Notes under the pieces: model-generated | Database searches by the model: none | The model's input: only the letters and a program-made list of their open reading frames with translations | Told to the model about the DNA's origin: nothing | Part shown: piece after piece, positions 24,301-37,100 of the stretch | How positions within the stretch are numbered: the first letter of the stretch is position 1 | How the letters are laid out: the number at the start of each line of letters is the position of its first letter | Made by a program: the position numbers and the translations under genes | Origin: Maniola hyperantus | Taxonomy: Eukaryota > Arthropoda > Insecta > Lepidoptera > Nymphalidae | Assembly: GCF_902806685.2 (NCBI RefSeq) | Contig: NC_048536.1 | Coordinates: 5,642,001 to 5,706,000, forward strand | DNA: 64,000 nt | Reading direction: 5' to 3'

Positions 24301-24473
24301 TAAACACCAAAATTGTTTTTATTTCATTTTAGAGAATACGAGAAAGCTGCAAACCAAATATGGACTGGGGACCATTCGAGCCTGAAGTTAGAGAGCGCTG
24401 GAAAGCCTTCCAGAATCAACACAACACTGCCGTGACGTCACTTCACCTTTCTACTAAGCCCGAAACATTATAG
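15343..24473 (+). CDS. SLC6 Na+/Cl- dependent transporter, glycine/amino-acid-transporter-like
   Basis: Twelve phase-consistent exons: 15343-15466, 16160-16291, 16874-17028, 17112-17176, 18089-18221, 18720-18854, 18932-19035, 19453-19690, 20695-20823, 22598-22798, 23819-23947, 24333-24473; 561 aa. TM1 holds GIGNIWRFPYLCYRNGGG, with Gly where monoamine transporters have Asp, so an amino-acid-type substrate is likely. The large extracellular loop has the Cys pair C126/C135 and N-glycosylation sites N141 and N147. TM6 DAATQIFYSLG and SMASFNKFHYNN resemble glycine transporters, TM7 has NSGTSIWAGF, and TM8 reads LGIDTMF. It should import a small amino acid with Na+ and Cl- at the plasma membrane. 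The start has an in-frame TGA just before it and leaves only 7 residues before the core. A CAG at 15346-15348 could instead be an acceptor, implying an upstream exon. Confidence 0.95.
15490..15786 (+). mobile_element. jockey/CR1-like LINE 3' fragment (second copy)
   Basis: It has the same family and orientation as 14115-14693: FFPRTSKLWNQLPST, FLKDRQRIG, atcaagtgacccgcctgc, then an A-run. It is in the first SLC6 intron, only about 25 bp past the exon 1 donor, so its insertion spared the splice site. Confidence 0.8.
18431..18612 (+). repeat. 182-bp repeat, inverse of 13279-13460
   Basis: See 13279-13460. The flanking GC-rich block 18340-18430 may belong to the same, longer element. It lies in an SLC6 intron. 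Confidence 0.65.
19846..19975. mobile_element. MITE of the GTAnAAAATGA family
   Basis: Inverted ends gtacaaaacgagaactcattcg / cgaatgagatctcattttgtac bracket an interior with cgccattttaactttatg, shared with 10769-10950. It is in an SLC6 intron. Confidence 0.6.
20276..20628 (-). mobile_element. complete tRNA-headed SINE
   Basis: On the minus strand the head (right side) reads tRNA-like: an A box around ggcgcagtggtaagcgctg and a B box ggttcgattcctgg. The body includes gccgtggctagttaccaccc and the 3' part gattgcagtcaagggctaac, ending in an A-run (the T-run at 20276 on the plus strand). A 5'-truncated copy lies at 50568-50818. It is not a functional tRNA. Confidence 0.8.
21243..21402 (+). mobile_element. 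RTE-like retroposon 3' fragment
   Basis: It contains gattttccgggataaaaatg, a diverged middle, and acacactttcgcatttataat at the end. It lies in the long SLC6 intron between exons ending at 20823 and starting at 22598. Confidence 0.5.
22395..22550. repeat. dispersed repeat with gaagaaccagcaagaaactcggcgg core
   Basis: The block accactggttcggaatg ... ggcggttgcgcttttcaaa recurs in both arms of the large palindrome (about 45596-45665 and inverted at about 47105-47180). It is non-coding, and its origin was not identified. Confidence 0.5.
22839..23073. mobile_element. 235-bp perfect palindrome with 10-bp target duplication
   Basis: The two 115-bp arms are exact reverse complements around a 5-base centre (cagtc). 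The ends are TAAATACTATC and GATAGTATTTA. The direct repeat TAGGTCTTTA flanks it at 22829-22838 and 23074-23083. It is GC-rich near the centre, unlike the surrounding intron, and has no ORF. A duplication of 9-10 bp with long inverted repeats is reminiscent of MULE/fold-back elements (inference). It lies just past an SLC6 exon. Confidence 0.85.
23364..23545 (+). mobile_element. RTE-like retroposon 3' segment
   Basis: It runs from tactagctgatgc through gattttccgggataaaaagt and gcaccgttgcgatgtgattg to acacactttcgcatttataa. It is very close to the copy nested in the large palindrome at 46042-46254. It is in an SLC6 intron. Confidence 0.65.
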
Positions 24474-24520
24474 CATTTTCTACACATTGTCTGCATTGTA
24501 ATTCGCAATTTGCATGGGTA

Positions 24521-24526
24521 AATAAA
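24521..24526 (+). terminator. poly(A) signal of the SLC6 gene
   Basis: AATAAA lies 48 bp past the SLC6 stop codon, the first such hexamer downstream. Confidence 0.5.
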
Positions 24527-25134
24527 CAAATAATAACAATAAGTACTTGTTACAAAAATATTATTAAAGGTGAATGTTGAAATAAAACAATGTTTTTATG
24601 AGTAACACAGCTTTTAATGGATGTTTATTATTCCCAAGAGTACCAATTATGAATTAATATGAATACAAAATATCATTAATCACTCATGCATTAATTTTAC
24701 TTTTATCATAAATGCGAATAACTTGGGCGTGATTACTCATTACATCTTTAAAGACGTTTAGTTCATTTTGTGATATAAAATTTTATTGTGTATAAATTGT
24801 GCGATTAATTTCATCCAAGTTTATTCAAAGCAAAAAAAGGAACAGCACAAGCAATAAAAAATATTTCCAATCCTATTTATAAAATAACATGAAAAAATTT
24901 TTGGCTGGAAAATGGAAATTAAAAAGCTCGACCAAAAGTGAAAAGTGTCAAAAATTATTATCACGGCTGCGTCAAAATTTTAGCGCTATTTTTCGGTAAA
25001 TAAATTTTTAAAAAAAATAATCAATCCAAATTTTTGTATATTTTATAAATAAATAATATAATGTAAAACAATTTCTTTGGAATCAACAATCACTCGAAAT
25101 TATTAGTTACAACGCCCAGAATAAATAACTAAAA

Positions 25135-28100
25135 ATGGGTGACGGAAAGAAGGATAACACGAAGGGAGATGAAAAAGACAAGAGGGTAAAAATCCAGGTT
25201 GGTAAATTATGTTTTTAGCGTTCCGTACCTCAAAAGGAAAAACGGAACCCTTTTAGGATCACTTTGTTGTCTGTCTGTCTGTCAAGAAACCTACAGGGTA
25301 CTTCCCGTTGATCTAGAATCATGAAATTTGGCAGGTAGGTAGATCTTATAGCTGACATTTGGGGAAAAATCTGAAAACCGTGAATTTGTGGTTACATCAC
25401 ACGAAAAAATTAAATTGTGGTCATGAACTAATAATTATTATTTTCAATTTTCTAAGTAAGATAACTATATCAAGTGGGGTATCATATGAAAGGTCTTTAC
25501 CTGTGCATTCTAAAACAGATCCTTATTTATTTTTATGTATCATAGTTTCTGAATTATCCTGCAAAATGTCGAAAAAATACGACTGTAGTACGGAACCGTC
25601 ATTGCGCGAGCCTGACTCGCACTTGGCCGGTTTTTTACTACAATACTTAAATTTATATCTGTCCTAAACTTGGAAAATGGACCTCTTGGCACAAAAGCGG
25701 TAGCTTCACTGAAGAATGAGTCACCATAAATTTGATTCAAGGGAGTTGGTAGGCTATATTTTATCCCAGAAAATCAAAATGTTCCCACGGGATTTCTAAG
25801 AAACCAAATCCACGCGAACGAAGACGCGGGGTGTCGGGGTACACATGAAAAAAAATTACTGCCTTATTTACCTACCCATCAGATTTTCTGGTGCATAGCT
25901 CATAGCTATCAATATGTTGGTTACTAAAATAAATTAATTACCTTCAGGCTTCAAATCAATAGTGAATATAGGCATCTGCTAGGCAAGTGCGCTCCATCTT
26001 AGCATCTGCCTCCTGCATCATCACTTGTCAGCAAGTCTGATTGCAGCCAGCGCTTGTCCATAAATTAAAAAAAATATGCTTACCTAACATTTCGTTGCTA
26101 CGCATATTATAATTCTCCAACGTATTTCGTCCAAGGTGGAAGGAGAAGATGAACTTGGAGGAGAAGGTGAAACGGGAAGAAGGAAGATGAAAAGGTTCCA
26201 GTTACCAAACCTACCGCGATGGTGGCAAGCGAAAATCATACAATATGCGTAAGTTTTTGTTACATCACTGACCGAATTTTGGACACGCCAAATACTAAGA
26301 GAACTTCGAATACTAAGAGATGTCATAGTACACAAGTGTGAGAGTATACACAGGCACACTCTGTTCCCTCACTCCCATGGTCCGATGGAACGGTAATCGT
26401 CTCTGGTGTTACAATAATATACAGCTTTTTCTTTTGGTTAAGGAAATAAAAATCTAACTCACATTTTGATATCGCAAAGTTTGAGTTACAGCCCCTTTAC
26501 ATGCTCAAAAAAAAACTACGAAACGCTTTCACCGCAACGAGTTCTCATAAATACATGTCATCACATAATGTAATAAATTAATAAAGTTACTATTATTTTG
26601 GTGGTACGAAGGCCGCATCTTGCTGACCCGGTCGTGCCCGGAGACGGTCGCGCCATCTGGGTCATTCGACTCCTCGTAAGTCGTACCTCTGAACTAGGCC
26701 GGATGCGTTCGCCTGAGTGCTCCTTTATCGAACTAATAGGCAGCTACTAGCGACAGTCCGTGGCTTCACTCGGCGAAAATATAATTCCTTTGTATTCCCA
26801 TTCCCGTGTGAATTTTGAAAAATCCGGCCTTACTTCTGGTTTATATTATATAGGGAATCTCTATGCAAAATTTCAGCTTTCTAGGCCCAAGGGTTTGAGC
26901 TAGGCTCGCGTTGATGAGTCAGTCAGTGAATCAGGACTTTTTTGTTTATACCTATATTTAGAAGAGTATAAATTCTCTTTATTCCCTATTACTATGGAGA
27001 GGGCTATGTTAGGAGTTTCCCTGAGGGATAAGATCCGAAATGCAATCCGAAATCCGCATGAGAACCAAGGTCACAGACATAGCCCAAACTATTAGCAAGC
27101 TGAAGTGGCAGTGGGCAGGTCATGCCTGTCGTAGAGGCGATGGCCATTGGAGCCGGAAAGTCCTTAAGTGGAGACCGCGTTTAAGCAAGCGTAGTGTGTG
27201 CATGGGACGCCCTCCAGCACGATGGACCGACAATATAAAGAGGCTGGCGGGAAGTGGCTGGATGAGGAAGGCTAAGGTCCGGGTGTGGAGGCGCTCTTTA
27301 GGGAAGGCATGTGTCCAACAGTGGACGTTCACAAGCTGATGATGATGATGATGATGATTCCCTATTACGTGGAAATTTAAAAAAATCCAGCCTTGCCTCT
27401 TTGTAAAATTTTAGCTTTCTATAGGTCTAAGGGTTTGGACTGGGCGTTGATGAGTCAGTGAGTGAGTCAGGACTTTCCTTTGTAGGTATTTATTTAGAAT
27501 TATTTACTAATCCAACCCCAACGCACCTTGCTCTATATCCAATTCATTGACCTTTCTGGTAAACAGATATAAACCATTAACCGAACATTCTTCAGGTCAC
27601 ACAATATCAATTTGCGCATAACAACTTAAGAAAATCATTTTCTTACATTTTCTAAAAATTTGTATCCTATCCTAACTTTAATAAAAGAAAATCACATTGA
27701 CCCGACGACCTTGCTCCAACCTCCATCGAATCGCACATACGAAGTTAATTAAAAAGCATTCAAATGTAGCAGTCAAGTGTCGATGTTGATATAGCTGAGT
27801 GAGTGCGCGGAAAATTATCCGTGATGGTGATCTACTATGCGTTACAAATGTGAAGACCATCGCCATATTATTTGAAATATCAAACATTATTATTGAGATT
27901 TCATGTTGTAGGTTTTGTACATTTTCTTTAGTCACTTTAGCCTTTAGTCAGTGGGGACTGCAGACATGAGTGGAAACTTAAAACAATAGTGGCTTTTTTT
28001 GGAATTTCAAATTAATTGTAGTAGGCAGGTAGCCTATCAAAATTAAAATTTCATAATATCTAAATTAAACAATAGTTTGGTTTTTATATTTATCGGCATT

Positions 28101-31100
28101 CCGAGCATTATCTCATAGCATGTCGGTGACGCACCTTGAAATTTTTACTCATCCCAAAATTGCCTAACTCGTCTAAAGAAATTTCCACTACAATGAAAAC
28201 AGTAAAATACATACGAAGCGATAAAATGGTTGCAAGTGCTAAAAGTCGTAGTTAGCTACAACTTTCGCGACTAAGAGTTTTCACATTTGAAACGCATAGT
28301 AAGTGTGAGGGCGTGAGTCGTGAGATTAATGTTCGCGTGTGACACGTGGCACGGGGAGTCTAGGGGTGGCTTGGTGAGTCTTTGCTACGGTAATGGCGGC
28401 AGCAGTCATTGCACCTTTGGCCGCGAGTGAAGCAACATGCATCAGTACCATAGACAGTAGTAAGGCATACGGGCTCTAGTGCTATATCACACCATGCAGC
28501 GAACATCGTCGAATGCCTCTGAAGGCACCTTTTGGACCACTATAGAGCTGCTTGCTGACCGCGGTCGGCGTCGGTCAGCCGGTGACTACGATGACCTCTC
28601 GTCGATAGAGTCCGAAAGGACGCAAAGGACCCCATCGGTGCTCAGGTGCCTCTTCCTACTTATATCTTAACTAGCAACCCGTCCCGGCTTCACACGGGTA
28701 GCTTATTAAATTTATTTTGAAATTAAAATATAGTCTATGTTACTCTGGAATAATGTGGCTTTCTACTGGTGAAAGAATTTTCAAAATCGGTTCAGTAGTT
28801 CCAGAGATTACCCCCTACAAACAAACTTACAAACTTTACTTCTTTATAATATTATTAGTATATTAGTATTAGTATAGATTAGCTTTTGCCCGCATTTCGT
28901 CAGCGCGGATCTAGTTTTCTTAAACCCATAGGATAATAATTAGCCTAGCTTACCTACTACTTGTATAGTCCCTTACCAACTCATGAAAGTCCCAACAAAA
29001 TCGATTTAGTTGTTACAAGTTAGTCTGAAAAACTAAGAGACAGACAATAAGTTAAAAAAATTGTGTTTGTAATAACCATAATAGCCTAATAAAAGGTAAT
29101 TATTTTACTTGTATATCGTTCGTGAGTAGTGACACTCATCCTATTTGCTTATTTAAACTCAAATAGCTACTTTTCCAAATTATTTTTAACTGTGACAACG
29201 TTCTCGTGCATAAATAATTAATCTTGAATCTTAAAACACGTTTTAGTGTCATGTATTTCAAAATTACCTACAATAAGATTTCCATGTTTGTAAACAAACC
29301 TACGCAGTTACACGTAAAAAAATGTACATGTCGTCAGATTTGTTTATACTTATTAAAAATCAAAGCATAGCTCAGGTTCTGGCCAGAGAACCCGTAGGAA
29401 ATTTTACGAGGTTTTAAGTTGGACAGTTTTTAAGGTATGTAGCCAAAAAATATTATTATAGAACTACATTACCTCTTGTATACATAATATATTCGGTACC
29501 TAATAAATTAAATTATTTTTTTACTTTTTAGTGGTTGTGTTGAAGTCGATTTTTTTTTAAACTTTTTATTTCACAATTTTTTGTGGCCCCATTGTATTAA
29601 AATATGCTATGCCTGGGTAAAAACCTACTGTTTACTAAGCTATTAATTTACTCGTATGCATTGAGGAGTTCTGTTCTCCATCTCCGAAGATATTCATCAG
29701 ATCTTAACCAAAATAAAATGAGACCACCTCTGAATGGGACCTACCAAACAAAAAAGAATTATCAAAATCGGTTCATATTGGGCGAATAAATCGCGTAACA
29801 AACATACACAAATGAAGTCGGTTAAAAAACAAAACGGCAGTCAACTCTGCCGTGACATAATTTTAGGAGGCGTGCTTGATTTTAAATGCATCAGATGGTT
29901 TTACAGTTTTACAATAGCAGATGATTAAGAAATCCCAAAATACCTGACAGACTCCACCTGAAATAAAAGAAGTTATTAATCAACCAAGGACGCGCTGCTC
30001 GCTCTATGCAATAACAATCTAAAAACAAAGAAGAACTATTCCAACTATCAGAATTGCTTAAATAACTCAAAATTGCCTCCAGGCTCTTGGGCTATTGCGC
30101 ATTATTAGAGGCACGTAAAAAATCGTAAAACAACGACGAAACTCCCGCGATCTAAATAGGTTTACATTATCGAGACGTGCTTTGGTTCAGTGCTCACGGA
30201 TAAGTGTACGCGTAACCATTTTGCGTCATCCCGTATACCCGTGAACTTCTGATAAATCTTCGACGAAATCACTTTTCACTATCGCTGTAGATTAGTTGTG
30301 TTAGAATAACAATAGTTTCCCGGTAAAATAACTAGCTGACCTGCCCTGGCTTCGCTTAAATGGCATTTCTGAAAATCTTTCTTATTGGGGATCTATTTTA
30401 TAGAAGAATTCTCAATGTTTTGAATCTGAACGTTGATATTATGTCATTGTCAATTTATTAGATAAAGTCTCTACCAAATGCGCTGGTGAACAAAGCGGAA
30501 ATTACAATTCTGATCAAAATACTTTTTTTCCATCTGGACGTTTTTGGCCAACTGAATACAAATCTGAACATACTTCCAAGTGAAACAGCCTAAAACTGTG
30601 CTAAACTTGAGTCCAAAGGCCATGAGTTTAAAATCATTAAATACAACTCTGAAGTCATTTCCAAACAAAATGGCCTCAAATGGTGCTAAAATTGGTCTAA
30701 AAATCGTGATTTCGATCTTAATGGCATAATTAGGTACAGCAAAGATTCAAATTTATTTCTTTCAATTTTTTCTCTTCGTGTAAAATTTAATTTCATGCAT
30801 TTATAGGCGCCTGTTACCGGACGACCTCCTGTTGGCGTCCACCTAACTTACCACTGTTACAAAATGCTTAAAAATGGAATTATTACAATATTTACTCTTT
30901 CAAAAAATATGCATCTATATCCCAACTTAAACATCTTAACAATAGACAGAGACATAAAACTAGTTACCTACGCGTAAGATTCAATAAAAAAGTATACGCA
31001 GGGTCATGTTTTACTTTTATGAGTCACGAATAAAGTTTGCTGAAAGTTTTAGACAATTTTATATTTTAAACAAATTCATCGCCACCAAAATGAAGACGGA

Positions 31101-34100
31101 ACAAAATATATATGTACTTACTGTATGTAAACGGCTGATGCTAAGGCAATACGCCCATTGGTAAGGTACACTATCACGAGCGATCATTTTTTTCAGTAGC
31201 TGAAGCATGCACGAAAGTGCAGCTCGGGCGTCCTATTTAAAGCATAGCTGCCGTTGAAGAGCTTTAGTTTTGAGGATGATCCGCACTGAAAATCTTTATT
31301 TTGCGATTTTCCCGCAGAATTCTGTGATAGGTATATAAAAATCGAGTGCTTGCGGCTTCATACAATTCGATATTTCATAGAATTCTGCGGGAAAAATCGT
31401 GCATTGAAATTATGCTTAGGCTGCCAGAGAGGCTAAGCGCTCAGGTGATCGTAGCCAATGAACGGCCAGCCTAATGCAGTAAATAGACCAATGTATTTAA
31501 GAAGCTTTTGAGACTGAGACGCGCGTTTTATGGCTGTTAAAAATATCGCGGCTTTTCAGTTTTACTGCCGACAGTTTTACTGGTTACTGATTCTTAAATG
31601 TTTCTATTGGCCAATATTATCCTGATCTGACTACATATTTTCACTTAATTACGGGAAGGTTATGGTCTATATTATATGTATGTACCTACACGTATACTTA
31701 TATCACAATATTTACAGATTTATTTTCAAAAAGGTTTTTTTAATTTCATATCTCCTATAATATAAAAATAAATCGCTGAATGTGCTGCTGATCGCAAATC
31801 TCGAGACCAGCTGAACCGATTTGGCTAATTCTTTTTTCATAATATTCCTTGAAGTACGAGGATGGTTCTTACGAAGAGAAAAATTTAAAAAATTCCTGGA
31901 TAAGAATCGACTGTTAGACGGTACGAAGTTCGCCGGGGCAGCTAGTTTATTTTATAATATAAATATGTGTGTTTGTCAGTTTCCCTCTTATTTCAAAGTT
32001 ACTGATACATCAAATTTAAAAAAAACCTTTTTGAAAGTAAATCTATAAATAATGTGACACACTGGATTCAAACGCTGATCGTGAGGCCAGAGATCAGCCA
32101 ACGTACTATCATCAGTATGTTGCTTTCTGCTGCTGCTGGTGCGCATGGTGCGGTTCAAGTATACTTCATACTTCTGGACTATTTTGTATAGAATCTAGCA
32201 TTCTAATTTCTAGCACATTAACTATACTCCGTGACAGGTTGAGATGGCAATCGGGGTACCTATGAGGCGAGGGGACGCCCTGCATACCCACACGTCACGC
32301 GCGCTCGCCCGCACCGGGTTAGCGCGGAGGCTGTCCGGGTGTGAGGTGTGTTCCCTCCCCGATTGCCATCTCGACCTGTCGCGTACTATATCTAGATAGA
32401 TATAGTAGTAAATAAGCATCATCTAGGCAAGCGTGCTACATCTTAGGCTGCATCATCAATTACCACCAGGTCTGATTGCAGCCAAGCACTGGTCTATAAT
32501 GTTAAAAAATGGATAGAATGTGATGTCCTCCCTACGCAGTGGGGAGCGGTCTTTCAAGTTAGAAGTCCCGGTTTCAATTTCCGTTAGGATCAATTCGGCT
32601 GTTGCGACGAGTGCTTCGTTACCACTTACCATCCTAACAGCAAGGCGGTGCCGCCAAGCAACGATTACCTGCCTAATCTGTGGTTCCGGTACGATGCCTC
32701 GTAAAGCTATTCATGTAGCAGTGTTATAAAACTGCCAAGGCTCCCTTTCATCTCAGACTCGTCAACAGATATAAAAAAGGAGATAACCTTGACTTCCTCT
32801 TCCTGACTACAGCTATAATTCGTGAAAGCACTTTTGTATCGGCGTAACGGCTCATAAAATGCGCGCTATTTATCGCCCCGATTCAAGCGAGATTTCATCT
32901 CCAGTATAACGAATGAGCATTTTTAGGTCCCGCGAAAACGGATCGTATGCTAGTCGCACATTAACAGCGTTGTCCTAAACGTATTTTTTTATATTTACCA
33001 TGGCAGCGAATCTCAACGCATTGAAGTGTGAATAAGTGTGTAATAAGTGAAAGCATTGACTTACTTACTGAGTGAAAGTGATTCGGATTTGTCATTTGTC
33101 TTCTTCTTTGTAACAAACACTCTAGGCAGAGCGATCGTGGTCACATCTTTATGGGCGATGTTGTTTGCCTCACGAGCATACGTCTCCCTGATAGATGAGA
33201 GCCTGGTACACTCGTGCACTGGTACTGGAAAATGCGTCGTGCGACTCATCTCTAATGTGCGATCAGCATCGGACTGCGGTTTACGTCAGACGCGTGACGT
33301 GCTGAGACAACGTGTCGTCACGTGTAATTTGGGTTGTGTAAACACTTTTGGAGGCTACACGTAAATATCTGTAACTGAATGACGAGAGAACTGTATTTAC
33401 TCGTAACGGTTTTGCTCCACCAATCACCACATATTTTTGCCATCACACAGCATGTGCAAGGAGATTAGTTAAGATAGTGTAACACTAAAGGCTGATCCAC
33501 ACCTTTGCACGCGCGTAGGCGCGTACAAGACAATCAAGACAATTTAAAATAGCAACAGTTTCAAGTACGACACTTTGTACAAAATTGTTGTTGTTGGTGT
33601 TGTTAAAAAATACTTGTATAATAAGAATATATTCAACAGATCATACAATTGTGTTATAAAATTTCCTCGATAAACTGTATAGACAGTTGAAAGGTGGATA
33701 TTTTATATTTAGGAAATAACAAAAACAATTTCAAGGCCAATGATGATTGACTGTTGTTGATGAACTAATATTTCGTCTGCGATTACAGAAAAAATTGTTA
33801 TTTGGTACGTGGTATAGCAGTCTCGTCATTATTTGTGCTTTTATTATCGTATTTACACTCCATAATTACCTTACAAATGCGAAATTTATAGGGTTCGTTC
33901 CTCGGCTGTCCGTCTGTCTGTCAGGAGGCCGTCTCTCGTGAATAGGCAGAGGTTGAAATTTTCTCAGAATTTGTATTTCTAATGCCGATATGGCAACAAA
34001 TAGTAAAAAAATCACTATAATATTTGTCTATAAAATTCTTTCTCAGTTTTTCAACCACAAAATGCAAAAAGATGGAAGTGAAATTATCTTTTTGGCATTA

Positions 34101-37100
34101 GGAATCCTAAACTTTTAATTTATTGCTTAAAATCGAGCCAAAAACACAAAAGTACGCTAACAGCTTCAAATTTATAGCCGTATCTAACAAACAGATAGCT
34201 GTGGCCTAGCAACAGCACAGAGATAAGAATATACTAAACTTACCGACCAAAAATAATATTATTCGTCTTTTAAATAATGAATGCTTAGATATCCATATTA
34301 TTATGAACCATGCTAAAGTTAGTTGAACGGATAGGAAACACGTTTTTGTTTCGTGTCGAGAAGGTACTGAAATGTTAGTGCTCAGGAACCTAAATGATGT
34401 AGGTATTGCCAGCTTTTCTGGCTGCGGCTCAGAATCTGGTTTTATAATGTTTCCCTTGGAATTTTATTTATTTAATTAAGTAGGTGCCTACTTTTACTCA
34501 AATCCCTTATTGTAAGAAAGCATGAAATGTTAAACTCATACCTTTCTATTTATACTCTTTTGTTTGAGTTATAAGTAATACTCGCATTGTTGTATGAATA
34601 TTAAATATATAATGGCTGGATGAAAATAAACAAACCATCATCATGATCAGCCCATCGCCGTACAGAGGTCTCCTGTCAGAGTGAGATAGTAATAAACAAG
34701 GGCTGTATAAATAAACCATAAATCCTATACAGACCTACTCATTATGTTCTCTTGGTGTCTACCAGGCATGAGTGCAGCAAACGGCTTACTTTATTAAGTT
34801 ATGTATTACGATGCACTTACATTAAAATCCTTACGATAATAACTCAATTACCGCTACGATATTTTCAAACATTTTTAAAAATAAAAAAAATGTTCCAAAA
34901 AACCTAACAATGACATTTTACTAAAGCACCTTTGACCTATATAGTTTTGAGGACGCCCTGTACGTGACCAAACCAACGTGGGGTAAAACTCTTCGTCTTT
35001 GCAATGTCTTCAAAGCTTCAAGGTGTGCTCTAAAAGAGACTCACTGTATTTTTGTATTTGGTTTTTTTGTGTTAAGTATTTTGTTTTAGGTAAACAGGCA
35101 CCTATGCAAAGCCATCCAATACTAGACTTTTCTATACATAAAATCATGTGCATATTATGTTATTAAAAATACATGCTTATGATCGTAAATTAATGTTTTA
35201 AATGATGATCAGAATCGCATTAAAGAGAATCGCGGAATGAGAACCTTCTTCTTGTCTTGAAGTGGTGTAAAATTGTACACAATGAAGAAATTGTATAATA
35301 ACAATTTTCGAATGATTTTACAAACCTGTATTTAAAACTAAATATCCTGTAGGCAAATCATTGACATGCGATTCGTCAAATTCCATTGTCTGAATTCAAT
35401 CTGAATTTCAGGTAATATCTATCGAATTCTCTAGCCTGTAATTTTATCAATGACGCCGCGGCTCACGCCCTTGCCACGCACCCCATGCGATAAAGGTTCC
35501 GTATACATAATTACAAATGAACCCTTTTAACGCCTGAAACAGCCTAAACGATGGATAGCGTTTCGTTTAGACAGTTTTATGTTTTGTGACGAAACCATTA
35601 ACCCCTATTATAACTCGCCTTTAATGACATTTAATCACCTGTTTGCACCAAATCACTTTTACGGGGATTTACGACGTAGATAACGTTACAATGAAAATAT
35701 TATGAAGAACATTGTAGTTTAAATTTTTTGAGTGCAATTTAAATGAACCAAAAACAAAAGTGATAAATTTATACAGTTCAAATGAATATATGGATGTATA
35801 CAAGTACGATGGAGTCGATGGAAGACGTGTACCATACAAAATGACAGTTATTTTTTGCCGATTCGAAGCGCGCGCTACCGAGCGTACCGGGAATTAAAAT
35901 GTATACTGTGTTAAATGGTCTTTACTCTTTGTGTTGACACTGCGTTGACAGACGTCTCATCACTAACATTTAGTTCCGAGTACGCTCACATGACGCTCAC
36001 TGTTGCTATATCAGCACTAAAATGGCAAAATCGAATTGTTTCAAAAACAGGTCGACAATCACAAGTCCAGCGTGTTTTAATAGAGGTCAGTGTTTAGTAC
36101 CTAAAGATAACTCTTCTAACTAATAGCTTAAAGGTGCTACTAACCGAATTATTATCAGGCTTTGGTCTAAAGACTAATAAAAGTGCGAAAAATGTTGTAC
36201 TTATTTAATATTACTTTCTAGTTTAGTCCAGTCTACACCTAAATACAGAAATTAAGGTGTTTGCTAAGAATCCAAAATACTGAAGTAGTCTACACTGCAA
36301 AATTAGCATTGAAAAACGATTCCAAAATTCAATGGCGAAGACGAAGCGATGAAATTCTCAATTTATTCAGTGGATTCGCCGCCAAATCCTCTAACATTCA
36401 TTCTAAAGTCATGTATGATTTAAATCTCGAAAACTTTTTGTCACGACACCTAAAGACACTGTTATACTGGATAGAAATTTCATACGACTTTTTGTCATTA
36501 TTATATTTTTTTTAGAAATTCTGATTCTTGGTCTGTCCGCTCGAGGCACTGCACCGCCTCAACTAACCGGGCTTTTAGTGGAAACGGATAACGGATTTGA
36601 GCAGATTCAGATTACCTCAGGTCGAGGCTGAGTGTTTGGCCTAGGGCTGCATAAATGGTTTTAAAGCTTAGCAGTATAGCCTATAGACTCCATATAAAGT
36701 GTCTGTGAAATTATTACAGTGGTCTAACCTGAGAGGTTTAGATCTCTACATTTCATTATTTCAGTCGGCCTTTCAGTGATGCATGTCTGCCCTTATTAGC
36801 GTATCGCTATTGAGATTTTTACCTAACAGCCTTTTAATTAGGGGATTCATGGTATCGTTCATTATTACAATCAACTAATGATACCTATACAGTCAGAACA
36901 AGGAGCTTTTCAAATATCTGAAGTAGGTAAATAAGCGAGCCTTTTCGGCATTTGCCATTCCTTTTTAACTTCCCCATAAACTGAATTTTATTAAGTTGTA
37001 CATATTCTCGAGGCAAAATACGTGACGACTACCCAGCGGATTAAAAAATACAGAATTCCTTCTTATTATGTTAAAAGGCTGTGATAGCCTAGTGGTTAGG

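Noticed and set aside
33047..33364. 105-codon open frame in a GC-richer intron segment
   Set aside because: It begins with GTG, has no splice support or recognisable motif, and may be untranslated exon at best.
36261..36515. 84-codon open frame
   Set aside because: AT-rich, no motif and no acceptor/donor pair consistent with a neighbouring exon.
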